This document shows positions 1-8,243 of a stretch of DNA of 64,000 bases, one piece after another. The notes below the pieces were generated by a model. That model made no database searches and had not been told where the DNA came from. It worked only from the letters and a program-made list of their open reading frames with translations. The stretch spans positions 124,001 to 188,000 of the forward strand of contig NZ_FYED01000011.1 of the NCBI RefSeq assembly GCF_900187565.1, in the 5' to 3' direction. The position numbers were made by a program, and so were the translations under genes. Every line of letters begins with the position of its first letter. Positions within the stretch are counted from its first letter, which is position 1. This DNA comes from Pseudomonas sp. Irchel 3A7 (GTDB taxonomy: Bacteria; Pseudomonadota; Gammaproteobacteria; Pseudomonadales; Pseudomonadaceae).

Positions 1-337
1 CATCTTCAGTGCCGGACTGTTCATCGCGGGTAAAGGGTACGCCCTGATCGATCAGCCATTGAATCGCTTCTTTACTGTGCTCGACGGTAAAGCGCACGGC
101 GTCTTCGTGGCACAGGCCGCCGCCGGCATTGAGCGTGTCGTCGACGTGGGATTCGACAGTGTCGGTGTCGTCCAGCACGGCAGCGACGCCGCCCTGGGCC
201 CAGAACGTCGAGCCGTTGGCGAGGTCGCCTTTGCTCAGTACGGCGATGCGCAAATGACCGGGCAAGGTCAGCGCAAGGCTCAAGCCGGCAGCACCGCTGC
301 CAATTACCAGAACATCGTGTTGAAACTGTTGGCTCAT
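1..337 (-). CDS. nadB: L-aspartate oxidase NadB, N-terminal part
   Basis: This is the first 112 codons of a gene that runs off the left edge of the window. NadB oxidises L-aspartate to iminoaspartate in the cytoplasm, the first step of de novo NAD synthesis. The start is ATG at 337 (minus), giving MSQQFQHDVLVIGSG. The FAD-binding Rossmann motif GSGAAGL is at residues 13-19. It is followed by the family's conserved 'KGDLANGSTFWAQGG' flavin region and the 'DTLNAGGGLC' stretch, both typical of NadB rather than of succinate dehydrogenase SdhA. It is divergent from algU, as in other pseudomonads. The identification is firm; only completeness is unknown. Confidence 0.95.
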   Translation of the reverse strand, partial: MSQQFQHDVLVIGSGAAGLSLALTLPGHLRIAVLSKGDLANGSTFWAQGGVAAVLDDTDTVESHVDDTLNAGGGLCHEDAVRFTVEHSKEAIQWLIDQGVPFTRDEQSGTED

Positions 338-895
338 TTCAGGATTCCGCTCAAGGCGACCCGGGTCGGGGGAGGCGCTGGACATCTGGACATGCAAGGT
401 CAGGCAACCGCACAGCCCACTAGTATATAGAGGGGGGGAGCGGCACAATAGCCGGGTCCATATGGCATTGTGAAACTACTGTGACGGAAAAAACCGGACG
501 CTTCGTCGGATGGATATTTGGTCGGTTCGGCGACAAGAGGACTGTATCGTGGATTTAACAGTCTTTTTCGCTTCATGGTTGCACAATGTCGGATTCGCGC
601 AGCTATAAATATTTGGAACTTTTGCCAAAGGCCCAAGATCAATAGACGGTTGCCTGATAAAAGGGACAGTGTCGGTTTCAGTGGAGGATCTGCAGCTGGA
701 TCCTTGTCGCGAATCCGATGACAAGATTATTCGCGCAGCCGGGGCATCTCGCGCTGCGCTTTTCGTGCGTGCCGGTTCAGAGGCCGCAGGAAACTTGCCT
801 GGAGGGGGAGAACTTTTGCGAAAAGCCCGAGTCTATGTTTGCAAGCCCGGTCGTTTAGTGATGCAAGCCTCCTCCGAGCTTATCGAGGAGTGTTC
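338..895. other. nadB-algU divergent intergenic region
   Basis: This 558-base non-coding stretch lies between the divergent nadB and algU starts. Bases 470-660 are noticeably more AT-rich than the flanks. An AlgU-type promoter is visible at 810-836 (separate entry). No RNA gene was recognised, and the short ORFs here have no coding character. Confidence 0.6.
810..836 (+). promoter_or_regulatory. AlgU (sigma-22)-type promoter of algU
   Basis: GAACTT at 810-815 is followed by a 16-base spacer and TCTAT at 832-836. This fits the RpoE/AlgU consensus GAACTT-N16/17-TCtgA with changes only at the end of the -10 element. It lies about 60 bases upstream of the algU start, where the autoregulated promoter is expected. 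Confidence 0.75.
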
Positions 896-1477
896 ATGCT
901 AACCCAGGAAGAGGATCAGCAGCTGGTCGAACGCGTTCAGCGCGGCGACAAGCGTGCTTTCGATCTGCTAGTGCTGAAATACCAGCACAAAATTCTCGGG
1001 TTGATCGTGCGTTTTGTGCACGACACCCATGAAGCCCAGGATGTGGCGCAGGAAGCCTTTATCAAGGCGTATCGCGCGCTTGGAAATTTTCGCGGAGACA
1101 GTGCGTTTTATACGTGGCTTTACCGCATCGCCATTAACACGGCGAAAAACTATCTGGTTTCACGCGGCCGTCGGCCGCCGGATAGCGATGTCAGTTCCGA
1201 GGATGCAGAGTTCTACGATGGCGATCATGGCCTCAAGGATCTCGAGTCGCCAGAACGGGCTTTGCTGCGGGATGAGATCGAAGGCACCGTCCATCGAACC
1301 ATTCAGCAACTGCCGGAAGATTTGCGTACGGCTTTAACTTTACGTGAATTCGATGGTCTGAGTTACGAGGACATTGCGAGCGTCATGCAATGTCCGGTGG
1401 GCACCGTGCGCTCCCGGATTTTCCGCGCCCGGGAGGCCATCGATAAAGCCCTGCAGCCGTTGTTGCAGGAAAACTAA
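896..1477 (+). CDS. algU: ECF sigma factor AlgU (RpoE / sigma-22)
   Basis: AlgU is the extracytoplasmic-function sigma factor that turns on envelope-stress and alginate genes. The start at 896 (MLTQEEDQQLVERV) gives 193 aa, the exact usual length; an upstream in-frame extension is rejected because it reads through the promoter. Region 2 spans about residues 20-90, with 'DAQDVAQEAF'-like (here EAQDVAQEAF) and 'FRGDSAFYTWLYRIAINTAKN' core- and -10-binding helices. Region 4 (about 130-185) has 'LPEDLRTALTLREFDGLSYEDIA' and a recognition helix around 'PVGTVRSRIFRAR'. It heads the operon algU-mucA-mucB(-mucD) and is preceded by its own AlgU-type promoter, implying autoregulation. Confidence 0.97.
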   Translation: MLTQEEDQQLVERVQRGDKRAFDLLVLKYQHKILGLIVRFVHDTHEAQDVAQEAFIKAYRALGNFRGDSAFYTWLYRIAINTAKNYLVSRGRRPPDSDVSSEDAEFYDGDHGLKDLESPERALLRDEIEGTVHRTIQQLPEDLRTALTLREFDGLSYEDIASVMQCPVGTVRSRIFRAREAIDKALQPLLQEN

Positions 1478-1508
1478 AGACAGCGGCGACAGCCAAGAGA
1501 GGAACGCC

Positions 1509-2096
1509 ATGAGTCGGGAAGCCCTGCAGGAATCGCTGTCCGCAGTGATGGATAACGAAGCGGACGAATTGGAATTGCGTCGGGTACTGAGTGCCTGCGA
1601 CGATGTTGAAACCCGTGAAACCTGGGCTCGTTATCAGATCGCTCGGGCAGCGATGCACAAGGATCTGTTGCTTCCACGCCTGGATATCGCAGCGGCCGTC
1701 TCTGCAGCTCTGGCTGACGAAACCGTTCCGGCAAAAGTCTCCCGTGGTCCATGGCGCAGCCTGGGTCGCCTGGCAGTGGCTGCTTCGGTGACCGTTGCCG
1801 TACTGGCAGGTGTTCGTCTGTACAACCAGGATGAGATCGCTGGTGTCGAACTGGCGCAGCAGTCGACCCAACAGAATCTGGCTGCTCCTCAAGTAAAAGG
1901 CCCGGCTGTTCTGGCAGGCTATAATGAGGGTTCGGAAGCCACTGGCCCTATGGCCAACGGCGTATTGCAAGGTCAGCCGGGCTGGCACGATCAACGTCTG
2001 CCGAGCTACTTGCGTCAACACGCTCAACAGGCTGCACTGAAAGGTACTGAGAGCGCTCTGCCTTACGCGCGTGCAGCAAGCCTGGAAAACCGTTAA
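1509..2096 (+). CDS. mucA: Anti-sigma factor MucA
   Basis: MucA is the inner-membrane anti-sigma factor that sequesters AlgU; regulated proteolysis of MucA releases the sigma factor. The ATG at 1509 follows an AGAGAGGAA-type ribosome site and gives 195 aa, full length for the family. The N-terminal RseA-like domain (about 1-78) starts MSREALQESLSAVMDNEADE. A single membrane segment lies around residues 86-104 (RLAVAASVTVAVLAGV), followed by a periplasmic tail ending ..SLENR that would be bound by MucB. No mucoidy-type truncation is seen. It lies 31 bases after algU and 8 bases before mucB. Confidence 0.95.
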   Translation: MSREALQESLSAVMDNEADELELRRVLSACDDVETRETWARYQIARAAMHKDLLLPRLDIAAAVSAALADETVPAKVSRGPWRSLGRLAVAASVTVAVLAGVRLYNQDEIAGVELAQQSTQQNLAAPQVKGPAVLAGYNEGSEATGPMANGVLQGQPGWHDQRLPSYLRQHAQQAALKGTESALPYARAASLENR

Positions 2097-2104
2097 GGAG
2101 GATC

Positions 2105-3064
2105 ATGCGCGCCATACCTCTACTTTCGCTTCTGCTGAGTGGCTGGTTTGTTGTTCCAGCCCACGCCGATGAAGCCCAGGACTGGTTGACCCGTCTTGGT
2201 CAGGCCGAGCAGCAGCAAAGCTTTCACGGTACTTTTGTCTACGAGCGTAACGGTAGTTTTTCTACCCATAACATCTGGCACCGCGTCCAGGACGGAAAGG
2301 TCCGCGAGCGTTTGCTCCAGCTCGACGGCTCAGCGCAGGAAGTCGTACGCATTGATGGTCATACTCAATGCGTCAGCGGCACCCTGATAGCCGGGCTGGG
2401 GGATTCGCCAAACTCCGCAGCTCGTACACTCGATCCACAAAAGCTCAAGAACTGGTATGACCTTGCTGTCATCGGCAAGTCGCGCGTGGCCGGGCGTGCG
2501 GCAGTGATTGTTTCACTGACGCCCCGCGATCAACACCGTTACGGGTTTGAACTGCATCTGGATAAAGAAACCGGCCTGCCGCTCAAATCGTTACTACTTA
2601 ACGACAAAGGGCAGTTGCTGGAGCGCTTCCAGTTCACGCAACTCGATACCGTCGATCTTCCCTCGGACAGTGATTTGCAGCCTGGCGCTGATTGCAAGCC
2701 AATCAACCTCGCCAGCGACAAGGCCTCGGCGATCAAGGCTGCACAGGTCTGGCATTCGGATTGGTTGCCTCCCGGCTTTGAGCTGACCAGCAGTTCTGCA
2801 CGCAAGGATCCGCAAACCAAAACCCAGGTCAGCAGCCTGCTCTATGATGATGGCCTGGCGCGATTTTCGGTGTTCCTGGAGCCTTTGAATGGCGCTGCCG
2901 TCATCGACACTCGAACTCAGTTGGGTCCCACCGTTGCGGTTTCCAGGCGCTTGACCACACCACAAGGCGAGATGATGGTGACCGTGGTAGGCGAAATTCC
3001 GGCAGGCACCGCGGAGCGAATTGCGTTATCCATGCGTACTGATGCCGCTGCCAGCAAGCAGTGA
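2105..3064 (+). CDS. mucB: Periplasmic AlgU regulator MucB (RseB family)
   Basis: MucB is a periplasmic protein that binds the MucA tail and shields it from the site-1 protease until lipid and protein stress signals release it. The 319-aa product has a signal peptide (about 1-21, ending VPAHA before DEAQDW). An N-terminal MucB/RseB large domain ('SFHGTFVYERNG' near residue 40) and a C-terminal small domain (about 215-310) are both present. The start at 2105 follows an AAGGAGG site overlapping the mucA stop region. The next gene in P. aeruginosa would be mucC; here 178 non-coding bases follow instead. Confidence 0.95.
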   Translation: MRAIPLLSLLLSGWFVVPAHADEAQDWLTRLGQAEQQQSFHGTFVYERNGSFSTHNIWHRVQDGKVRERLLQLDGSAQEVVRIDGHTQCVSGTLIAGLGDSPNSAARTLDPQKLKNWYDLAVIGKSRVAGRAAVIVSLTPRDQHRYGFELHLDKETGLPLKSLLLNDKGQLLERFQFTQLDTVDLPSDSDLQPGADCKPINLASDKASAIKAAQVWHSDWLPPGFELTSSSARKDPQTKTQVSSLLYDDGLARFSVFLEPLNGAAVIDTRTQLGPTVAVSRRLTTPQGEMMVTVVGEIPAGTAERIALSMRTDAAASKQ

Positions 3065-3127
3065 GCTGAAATCGAAATGTTTCGTGAGCATTTCAATTTG
3101 CAAATCCCTCCCAAATTTTTTATAGGT

Positions 3128-3160
3128 CAGAGCCCCTCGGCTCTGGCCTTGTTTGTTGTT
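3128..3160 (+). terminator. Hairpin with weak T-tract between mucB and mucD
   Basis: AGAGCC (3129-3134), loop CCTC, GGCTCT (3139-3144) forms a perfect 6-bp stem, followed by GGCCTTGTTTGTTGTT. The tail is only moderately T-rich, so this may attenuate rather than terminate, letting some algU transcripts reach mucD. Confidence 0.4.
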
Positions 3161-3242
3161 CCCGGAACAAAAATACCGGCGTATCTTTCCCGGTGTTCCT
3201 TGATCCATATCGCTTAACCATGCTCGTCGTAACGGGAGCCGT

Positions 3243-4670
3243 ATGTCGATACCACGTTTGAAGTCTTATCTCTCCATTTTTGCCACCGTGCTGGTGCTCG
3301 GTCACGCGGTCGCCGCACAAGCGGTCGAATTGCCTGACTTCACGCAGCTGGTCGAGCAAGCTTCACCGGCAGTTGTGAACATCAGTACCACGCAGAAACT
3401 GCCGGACCGCAAAGTGAACCAGCCGATGCCCGATCTCGAAGGCTTGCCACCGATGCTGCGCGAGTTTTTTGAGCGTGGCATGCCGCCACAACCGCGCACA
3501 CCCCGCGGTGATCGTCAGCGTGAAGCCCAGTCCCTGGGATCGGGTTTCATCATCTCGCCTGACGGCTACATCCTGACCAACAACCACGTGATTGCCGATG
3601 CCGACGAGATTCTCGTCCGTCTCGCTGACCGCAGCGAAATGAAAGCCAAGTTGATCGGCACCGACCCGCGCTCCGACGTGGCACTGCTGAAAATCGAAGG
3701 CAAGGATCTGCCCGTGTTGAAACTCGGCAAGTCCCAGGATCTGAAGGCCGGTCAATGGGTCGTGGCGATCGGTTCGCCATTCGGCTTTGACCACACGGTG
3801 ACCCAAGGCATCGTCAGTGCCGTCGGCCGCAGCCTGCCGAACGAAAACTATGTGCCGTTCATCCAGACCGACGTGCCGATTAACCCGGGTAACTCCGGTG
3901 GACCGCTGTTCAACCTGAATGGCGAGGTGATCGGGATCAACTCGCAGATCTACACCCGTTCCGGCGGCTTCATGGGTGTGTCGTTCGCGATTCCTATCGA
4001 TGTGGCCATGGACGTTTCCAATCAGCTGAAAAGCGGTGGCAAAGTCAGCCGGGGCTGGCTGGGCGTGGTGATCCAGGAAGTGAACAAGGATCTGGCCGAG
4101 TCATTCGGCCTGGATAAGCCGGCCGGTGCGCTGGTCGCCCAGATCCAGGATGACGGCCCGGCAGCCAAGGGTGGCCTGCTAGTTGGCGACGTGATCCTGA
4201 GCATGAATGGTCAACCCATCGTGATGTCCGCCGATCTGCCACATCTGGTGGGTGCGCTGAAGGCTGGCTCCAAGGCCAACCTGGAAGTGATTCGTGAAGG
4301 CAAGCGCAAGAACGTCGAGCTGACGGTTGGCGCCATTCCAGACGAGGACAAAGAGCTGGGTGCACTACCGAAATCGGGCGTCGAGAGCAGCAGTAATCGT
4401 CTCGGTGTTTCCGTCGTCGAGCTGACCGCGGAGCAAAAGAAAGCCTACGACCTCAAAGGCGGTGTGGTGATCAAGGAGGTTCAGGACGGTCCTGCTGCCA
4501 TGATCGGCTTGCAGCCGGGCGATGTCATTACTCACCTGAACAATCAGGCCATCGAGTCCACTCAGCAATTCACCGACATCGCCAAGGCGCTGCCGAAGAA
4601 TCGCTCGGTGTCGATGCGGGTTCTGCGCCAAGGTCGCGCCAGCTTCATTACGTTCAAACTGGCTGAATAA
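3243..4670 (+). CDS. mucD: Periplasmic serine protease MucD (DegP/HtrA family)
   Basis: MucD is a periplasmic HtrA protease/chaperone that degrades misfolded envelope proteins and damps the AlgU response. The 475 residues begin with a signal peptide (about 1-27). The trypsin-like domain shows the catalytic triad His115 (LTNNHVI), Asp145 (SDVALLK) and Ser218 (NPGNSGGP). Two PDZ domains follow (about 270-360 and 385-470); the second contains 'GGVVIKEVQDGPAA'. GTATG at 3241-3245 gives the ATG start behind a GGGAGC site. It is separated from mucB by 178 bases with a hairpin, so it may have its own promoter. A strong terminator follows. Confidence 0.96.
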   Translation: MSIPRLKSYLSIFATVLVLGHAVAAQAVELPDFTQLVEQASPAVVNISTTQKLPDRKVNQPMPDLEGLPPMLREFFERGMPPQPRTPRGDRQREAQSLGSGFIISPDGYILTNNHVIADADEILVRLADRSEMKAKLIGTDPRSDVALLKIEGKDLPVLKLGKSQDLKAGQWVVAIGSPFGFDHTVTQGIVSAVGRSLPNENYVPFIQTDVPINPGNSGGPLFNLNGEVIGINSQIYTRSGGFMGVSFAIPIDVAMDVSNQLKSGGKVSRGWLGVVIQEVNKDLAESFGLDKPAGALVAQIQDDGPAAKGGLLVGDVILSMNGQPIVMSADLPHLVGALKAGSKANLEVIREGKRKNVELTVGAIPDEDKELGALPKSGVESSSNRLGVSVVELTAEQKKAYDLKGGVVIKEVQDGPAAMIGLQPGDVITHLNNQAIESTQQFTDIAKALPKNRSVSMRVLRQGRASFITFKLAE

Positions 4671-4686
4671 TCCGGTTGCTGGCTGA

Positions 4687-4720
4687 ATAAAAAACCGCCT
4701 CGAAAGAGGCGGTTTTTTTG
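4687..4720 (+). terminator. Rho-independent terminator after mucD
   Basis: AAAAAACCGCCTC, loop GAAA, GAGGCGG then seven T residues: a textbook bidirectional-looking terminator between the convergent mucD and bepA genes. Confidence 0.92.
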
Positions 4721-4748
4721 TGCCTGAAATCAATGATTTCCGAAGCCG

Positions 4749-6182
4749 TCAGCCCATCATGTCCTTGATCATCCGCTCCTGTTCCATCAACTCTCGCTGA
4801 CGGGCATCGATTCGCGATGACAGCGGGAAGTTGCTGCCGGCCTTGCGTTTGGCGAAATCCAGTTGCTGGATAGCCTGGCGATAGTCACCGACCAGAGCGA
4901 AGTACTCGGCACGTGCCTGATGCAGGCCGATAATGTTGCCTGACAGGCCACGAGTCTCGGCTACCTGGTACCACACGTCCGGATCGTCCGGACGCGACTT
5001 GAGCAGGCCTTCCAGCGCTTTTTCGGCATCGGCGGCGCGGTTCTGTTTCAGCAGCAGGTCGACGCGCACCTGGTTCAGCGGATAGTTGCCGGGGTACTGG
5101 GTCAGCATCCGGTCTACCCGGCCTTGCGCGTCCGCCAGGCGATTGTTGGTGATATCCAGATCGATTTGCGCGAGGTTGTAAATGATCTCGTTTGGCGATT
5201 TGGCCAGCAGCAGCTTTAGATTTTCCCGTGCTTCGTTCAACTGCCCGCCCTTGATCTGGGCGATTGCCAGGCCGTAGCGAGCGACATCGCTTTTCGGATT
5301 TTCATCCAGTTGCGCTCGAAAACGCTTGGCGCCCAATCCAGGGGTTTCCTCATAGATCAGCTGGACCCGTGCGCGAATCAGCTGATAGCGCAGGGTGTCT
5401 TCGATACCGCCCGGTTTGGCCTGTTCGGCGCGGTTGCGGGTGTCGGCGATACGCGATTCCGTCACCGGGTGAGTCAGCAGGAATTCCGGTGGCTTGGCGT
5501 CGAAGCGGTATTGACGACCCAGGCGCTCGAACATCGAGGGCATCGAGCGTGGGTCGTAACCGGCCTTTTCCAGATTGAGGATGCCGATACGGTCGGCTTC
5601 CTGTTCGTTCTGACGCGAGAAACGCCGCTGTTCCTGAATCGCTGCAGCCTGTGTCCCCGCAATGGCGGCGATCCCGGCATCGCCGGCACCGGCCGCGGCA
5701 ATCACGATCCCGGCCAGCAGCGCAGCCATCATCGGCACTTGCATGCGTTGTTGGGCTTCTACGCCACGGGCAAAGTGGCGCTGCGACAAGTGAGCCAATT
5801 CGTGAGCCAGTACCGAGGCATATTCGCCTTCAGTCTGGGCATTGAGGAACAAGCCACCGTTCACCCCGACGATCCCGCCCGGCGCCGCAAAGGCGTTGAG
5901 TTGCGGGCTGTTGATCAGGATGAATTCCAGGCGCCGGTCATTGACCTGGCTGGTCTCCACCAGCCGGTAGACGCTGGATTCGACATAGTCCTTGAGTTGG
6001 GGGTCGTTGAGCTGCGACACCTGGCTGCGCAAAAGGGCCAGCCACGCGCGGCCCAACTGGTATTCCTGCTGCGGCGAGACGATGGCAGAACTGGCGTCAC
6101 CGAGTGACGGCAGGTCGTCGGCGAAGCCCGGTGAGGCGAGCAGGCAAGCGAGCGTCAGCAGGGTAGGGCGCAAAAAAGTCAT
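4749..6182 (-). CDS. bepA: M48 metalloprotease/chaperone, BepA-like
   Basis: This is a periplasmic zinc protease that helps assemble or remove the LPS transporter LptD and other outer-membrane proteins in characterised relatives. The start at 6182 (MTFLRPTLLTLACLL) gives 477 aa with a clear signal peptide ending about residue 21; a 7-codon upstream extension is unlikely. The M48 zinc motif HELAH is at residues 127-131 and the third ligand region is NEQEADRIG near 195. From about 280 to the end are TPR-like helical repeats, as in E. coli BepA (YfgC). It is convergent with mucD and divergent from tusA. Confidence 0.92.
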   Translation of the reverse strand: MTFLRPTLLTLACLLASPGFADDLPSLGDASSAIVSPQQEYQLGRAWLALLRSQVSQLNDPQLKDYVESSVYRLVETSQVNDRRLEFILINSPQLNAFAAPGGIVGVNGGLFLNAQTEGEYASVLAHELAHLSQRHFARGVEAQQRMQVPMMAALLAGIVIAAAGAGDAGIAAIAGTQAAAIQEQRRFSRQNEQEADRIGILNLEKAGYDPRSMPSMFERLGRQYRFDAKPPEFLLTHPVTESRIADTRNRAEQAKPGGIEDTLRYQLIRARVQLIYEETPGLGAKRFRAQLDENPKSDVARYGLAIAQIKGGQLNEARENLKLLLAKSPNEIIYNLAQIDLDITNNRLADAQGRVDRMLTQYPGNYPLNQVRVDLLLKQNRAADAEKALEGLLKSRPDDPDVWYQVAETRGLSGNIIGLHQARAEYFALVGDYRQAIQQLDFAKRKAGSNFPLSSRIDARQRELMEQERMIKDMMG

Positions 6183-6280
6183 GCACAAAGCCTTAGTCGA
6201 CAAAGACCTTACTGTAGCCGGACACCAGCCTCGCGACCAGATATTCTAGGCAGCTCAACCACCTGAACCGGAGTGATGCA

Positions 6281-6520
6281 ATGACCGACGCTGTAGCCCA
6301 TGACGTTGAACTGGACGCCAGTGGCTTGAATTGCCCGTTGCCGTTGCTCAAGGCCAAGATGGAACTCAACCGTATGGTCAGTGGTGCGGTGCTCAAGGTG
6401 ATTGCCACCGATGCGGGCTCGCAGCGCGATTTTCGCACCTTTGCCCGATTGGCCGGTCATACGCTGCTTCGTGAAGAAGATGAGGCGGGCGTGTACCGCT
6501 ATTGGTTGAAAAAAGCCTGA
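6281..6520 (+). CDS. tusA: Sulfurtransferase TusA family protein
   Basis: This is a small cytoplasmic sulfur carrier (79 aa) that passes persulfide sulfur in thiouridine or cofactor synthesis. The family signature CPLP with the active Cys18 lies in LDASGLNCPLPLLK, followed by the conserved 'LKVIATDAGSQRDF' strand/helix. The bepA-tusA-permease-prxQ-gcvR-dapA order matches the conserved Pseudomonas block known from P. aeruginosa PA1005-PA1010. The gene is 32 bases from the following permease, so they are probably co-transcribed. Whether this paralog serves tRNA thiolation or molybdenum cofactor/respiratory sulfur delivery cannot be told from the sequence. Confidence 0.9.
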   Translation: MTDAVAHDVELDASGLNCPLPLLKAKMELNRMVSGAVLKVIATDAGSQRDFRTFARLAGHTLLREEDEAGVYRYWLKKA

Positions 6521-6551
6521 AACCTGCGGCATTTGTTCTTAAGGATTATTG

Positions 6552-7622
6552 ATGTTCAAAGTGTTGCGCGACTGGATTCAGCGCTACTTCTCCGATGAAG
6601 AAGCTGTGGTTCTGGCGGTTCTGCTGGTCCTGGCGTTCACCGCCGTGCTGACCTTGGGCGGGATGCTGGCGCCGGTACTGGCCGGGATGGTGCTGGCGTA
6701 CCTGATGCAAGGGCTGGTGCTGACCCTGGAGCGCCTGCGTGTGCCGGGCGGGGTAGCGGTGGGTCTGGTCTTTGCGTTGTTCATGGGCGTGCTGCTGGTG
6801 TTCATCGTGGTCGTGGTGCCGCTGCTCTGGCATCAACTGATCACCTTGTTCAACGAGTTGCCGGGCATGCTCGCCAAGTGGCAGTCGCTGCTATTGTTGC
6901 TGCCGGAACGCTATCCGCATCTCGTTTCCGACGAGCAGGTGTTGCAAGCCATCGAAGTGGCGCGGGGCGAGATTGGCAAGTTTGGGCAGTGGGCGCTGAC
7001 GTTCTCGCTGTCGAGCCTGCCGCTGCTGGTCAACATCATGATCTATCTGGTGCTGGTGCCGATCTTGGTGTTTTTCTTCCTCAAGGATCGGGCGATGATC
7101 GGTCAATGGGTGCGCGGCTACCTGCCTCGCGAGCGAGCGCTGATCACCCGTGTCGCCCATGAAATGAACCGGCAGATCGCCAATTACATTCGCGGCAAGG
7201 TCATCGAGATCTTCATTTGTGGTGGTGTGACTTACATCGCCTTCGTCGTTCTGGAACTCAACTACGCGGCGCTGTTGGCGTTGCTGGTCGGTGTGTCGGT
7301 GGTGGTGCCCTACGTCGGGGCCGTGGTGGTGACCGTTCCGGTGCTTTTGATCGCGCTGTTCCAGTGGGGCTGGAGCGATCAGTTCATCTATTTGATGGCG
7401 GTCTACGGGATCATTCAGACACTGGATGGCAACGTACTGGTGCCGCTGCTGTTTTCGGAAGCGGTCAACCTGCACCCGGTGGCGATCATCTGTGCAGTCT
7501 TGTTGTTTGGCGGGTTGTGGGGATTCTGGGGGGTATTCTTCGCGATTCCTCTGGCGACCCTGTTCAAGGCCGTGCTGGACGCGTGGCCGCGCAAGGAGCC
7601 CATAGTTGCGCCGTTGTTGTAA
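6552..7622 (+). CDS. AI-2E/PerM family membrane permease
   Basis: An integral membrane protein of 356 aa (start ATG 6552, behind AAGGATTATTG). It has about eight hydrophobic segments: two near the N terminus (about 20-60), one at 70-95, a soluble connecting region (about 100-150), then a segment near 155-180 and a C-terminal cluster (215-345). The UPF0118/AI-2E exporter family signatures are visible: 'LVPILVFFFLKDR' near residue 175 and the closing 'LVPLLFSEAVNLHPVAIICAVLLFGGLWGFWGVFFAIPLATLFKAV'-type region near 300-340. Substrates are poorly defined; members have been linked to autoinducer-2 or Na+/H+ transport. Family membership is certain, function is not. Confidence 0.88.
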   Translation: MFKVLRDWIQRYFSDEEAVVLAVLLVLAFTAVLTLGGMLAPVLAGMVLAYLMQGLVLTLERLRVPGGVAVGLVFALFMGVLLVFIVVVVPLLWHQLITLFNELPGMLAKWQSLLLLLPERYPHLVSDEQVLQAIEVARGEIGKFGQWALTFSLSSLPLLVNIMIYLVLVPILVFFFLKDRAMIGQWVRGYLPRERALITRVAHEMNRQIANYIRGKVIEIFICGGVTYIAFVVLELNYAALLALLVGVSVVVPYVGAVVVTVPVLLIALFQWGWSDQFIYLMAVYGIIQTLDGNVLVPLLFSEAVNLHPVAIICAVLLFGGLWGFWGVFFAIPLATLFKAVLDAWPRKEPIVAPLL

Positions 7623-7656
7623 CGGGTGGCTCTGATTTGTTCGGTGAGGTGGTGGC

Positions 7657-7738
7657 CCCTTCGCGAGCAGGCTCGCTCCCACAGGCAAGTTTGTGCTGAA
7701 CACAACACCAATGTGGGCCGAGCCTGCTCGGGAAGGCG
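7657..7738. repeat. REP pair (BIME-like), GAGC-type family
   Basis: CCTTCGCGAGCAGGCTCGCTCCCACA (7659-7683 region) and a degenerate inverted copy at 7712-7738 lie head to head between two convergent genes. Each copy is itself an imperfect hairpin (CGCGAGCAGGCTCG). Confidence 0.85.
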
Positions 7739-7759
7739 CCTGAACAGGCGCCCGATCAA

Positions 7760-8233
7760 TCAGGCCTTGTTCAGTGCCTGAGCAGCCGCCAACACCGCAT
7801 CAACATGCCCCGGTACCTTCACACCGCGCCATTCCTGACGCAATACGCCATTGCTGTCGATCAGGAACGTGCTGCGATCCACGCCCATGTATTCCTTGCC
7901 GTACAGCTTCTTCAACTTGATCACGTCAAACAGCTGACAAAGCGCTTCTTCCTTGTCACTGATCAGCTCGAACGTAAACGCCTGCTTGGCCTTGAAGTTC
8001 TCGTGGGATTTCAGGCTGTCGCGGGAAACGCCGAACACTTCGGTATTGGCTGCTTTGAAGGCTTCAAGCTGGTCGCGAAAACCCTGGCCTTGAGTAGTGC
8101 AGCCCGGCGTGCTGTCCTTCGGATAGAAGTAGATCACCACCTGCTTGCCTTTGAGTGCCGCCAGGCTGACGGTTTGCCCGCTGGTGGCGGGGGCTTCGAA
8201 GTCGGCAACCGGTTGATCGATGGCAACGGCCAT
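7760..8233 (-). CDS. bcp: Peroxiredoxin PrxQ/Bcp
   Basis: A cytoplasmic thiol peroxidase (157 aa) that reduces hydroperoxides. The thioredoxin-fold core carries 'FYPKDSTPGCTTQGQGFRDQ' with peroxidatic Cys45 in the T-x-x-C context, and Arg in the 'SRDSLKSH' region. The usual resolving Cys five residues later is Gln50 here, so this is an atypical or 1-Cys-like Bcp; another Cys occurs further on in 'EALCQLFDV'. It sits 10 bases downstream of gcvR on the same strand, a linkage also seen in other Pseudomonas genomes. Confidence 0.94.
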   Translation of the reverse strand: MAVAIDQPVADFEAPATSGQTVSLAALKGKQVVIYFYPKDSTPGCTTQGQGFRDQLEAFKAANTEVFGVSRDSLKSHENFKAKQAFTFELISDKEEALCQLFDVIKLKKLYGKEYMGVDRSTFLIDSNGVLRQEWRGVKVPGHVDAVLAAAQALNKA

Positions 8234-8243
8234 GAAAGCTTCC

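Noticed and set aside
1383..2027. 214-codon minus-strand ORF across algU/mucA
   Set aside because: Antisense shadow of two certain genes; high-GC codon bias makes long antisense frames common here.
1509..2096. mucA as a mucoid (truncated) allele
   Set aside because: The gene is full length (195 aa) with intact membrane segment and periplasmic tail.
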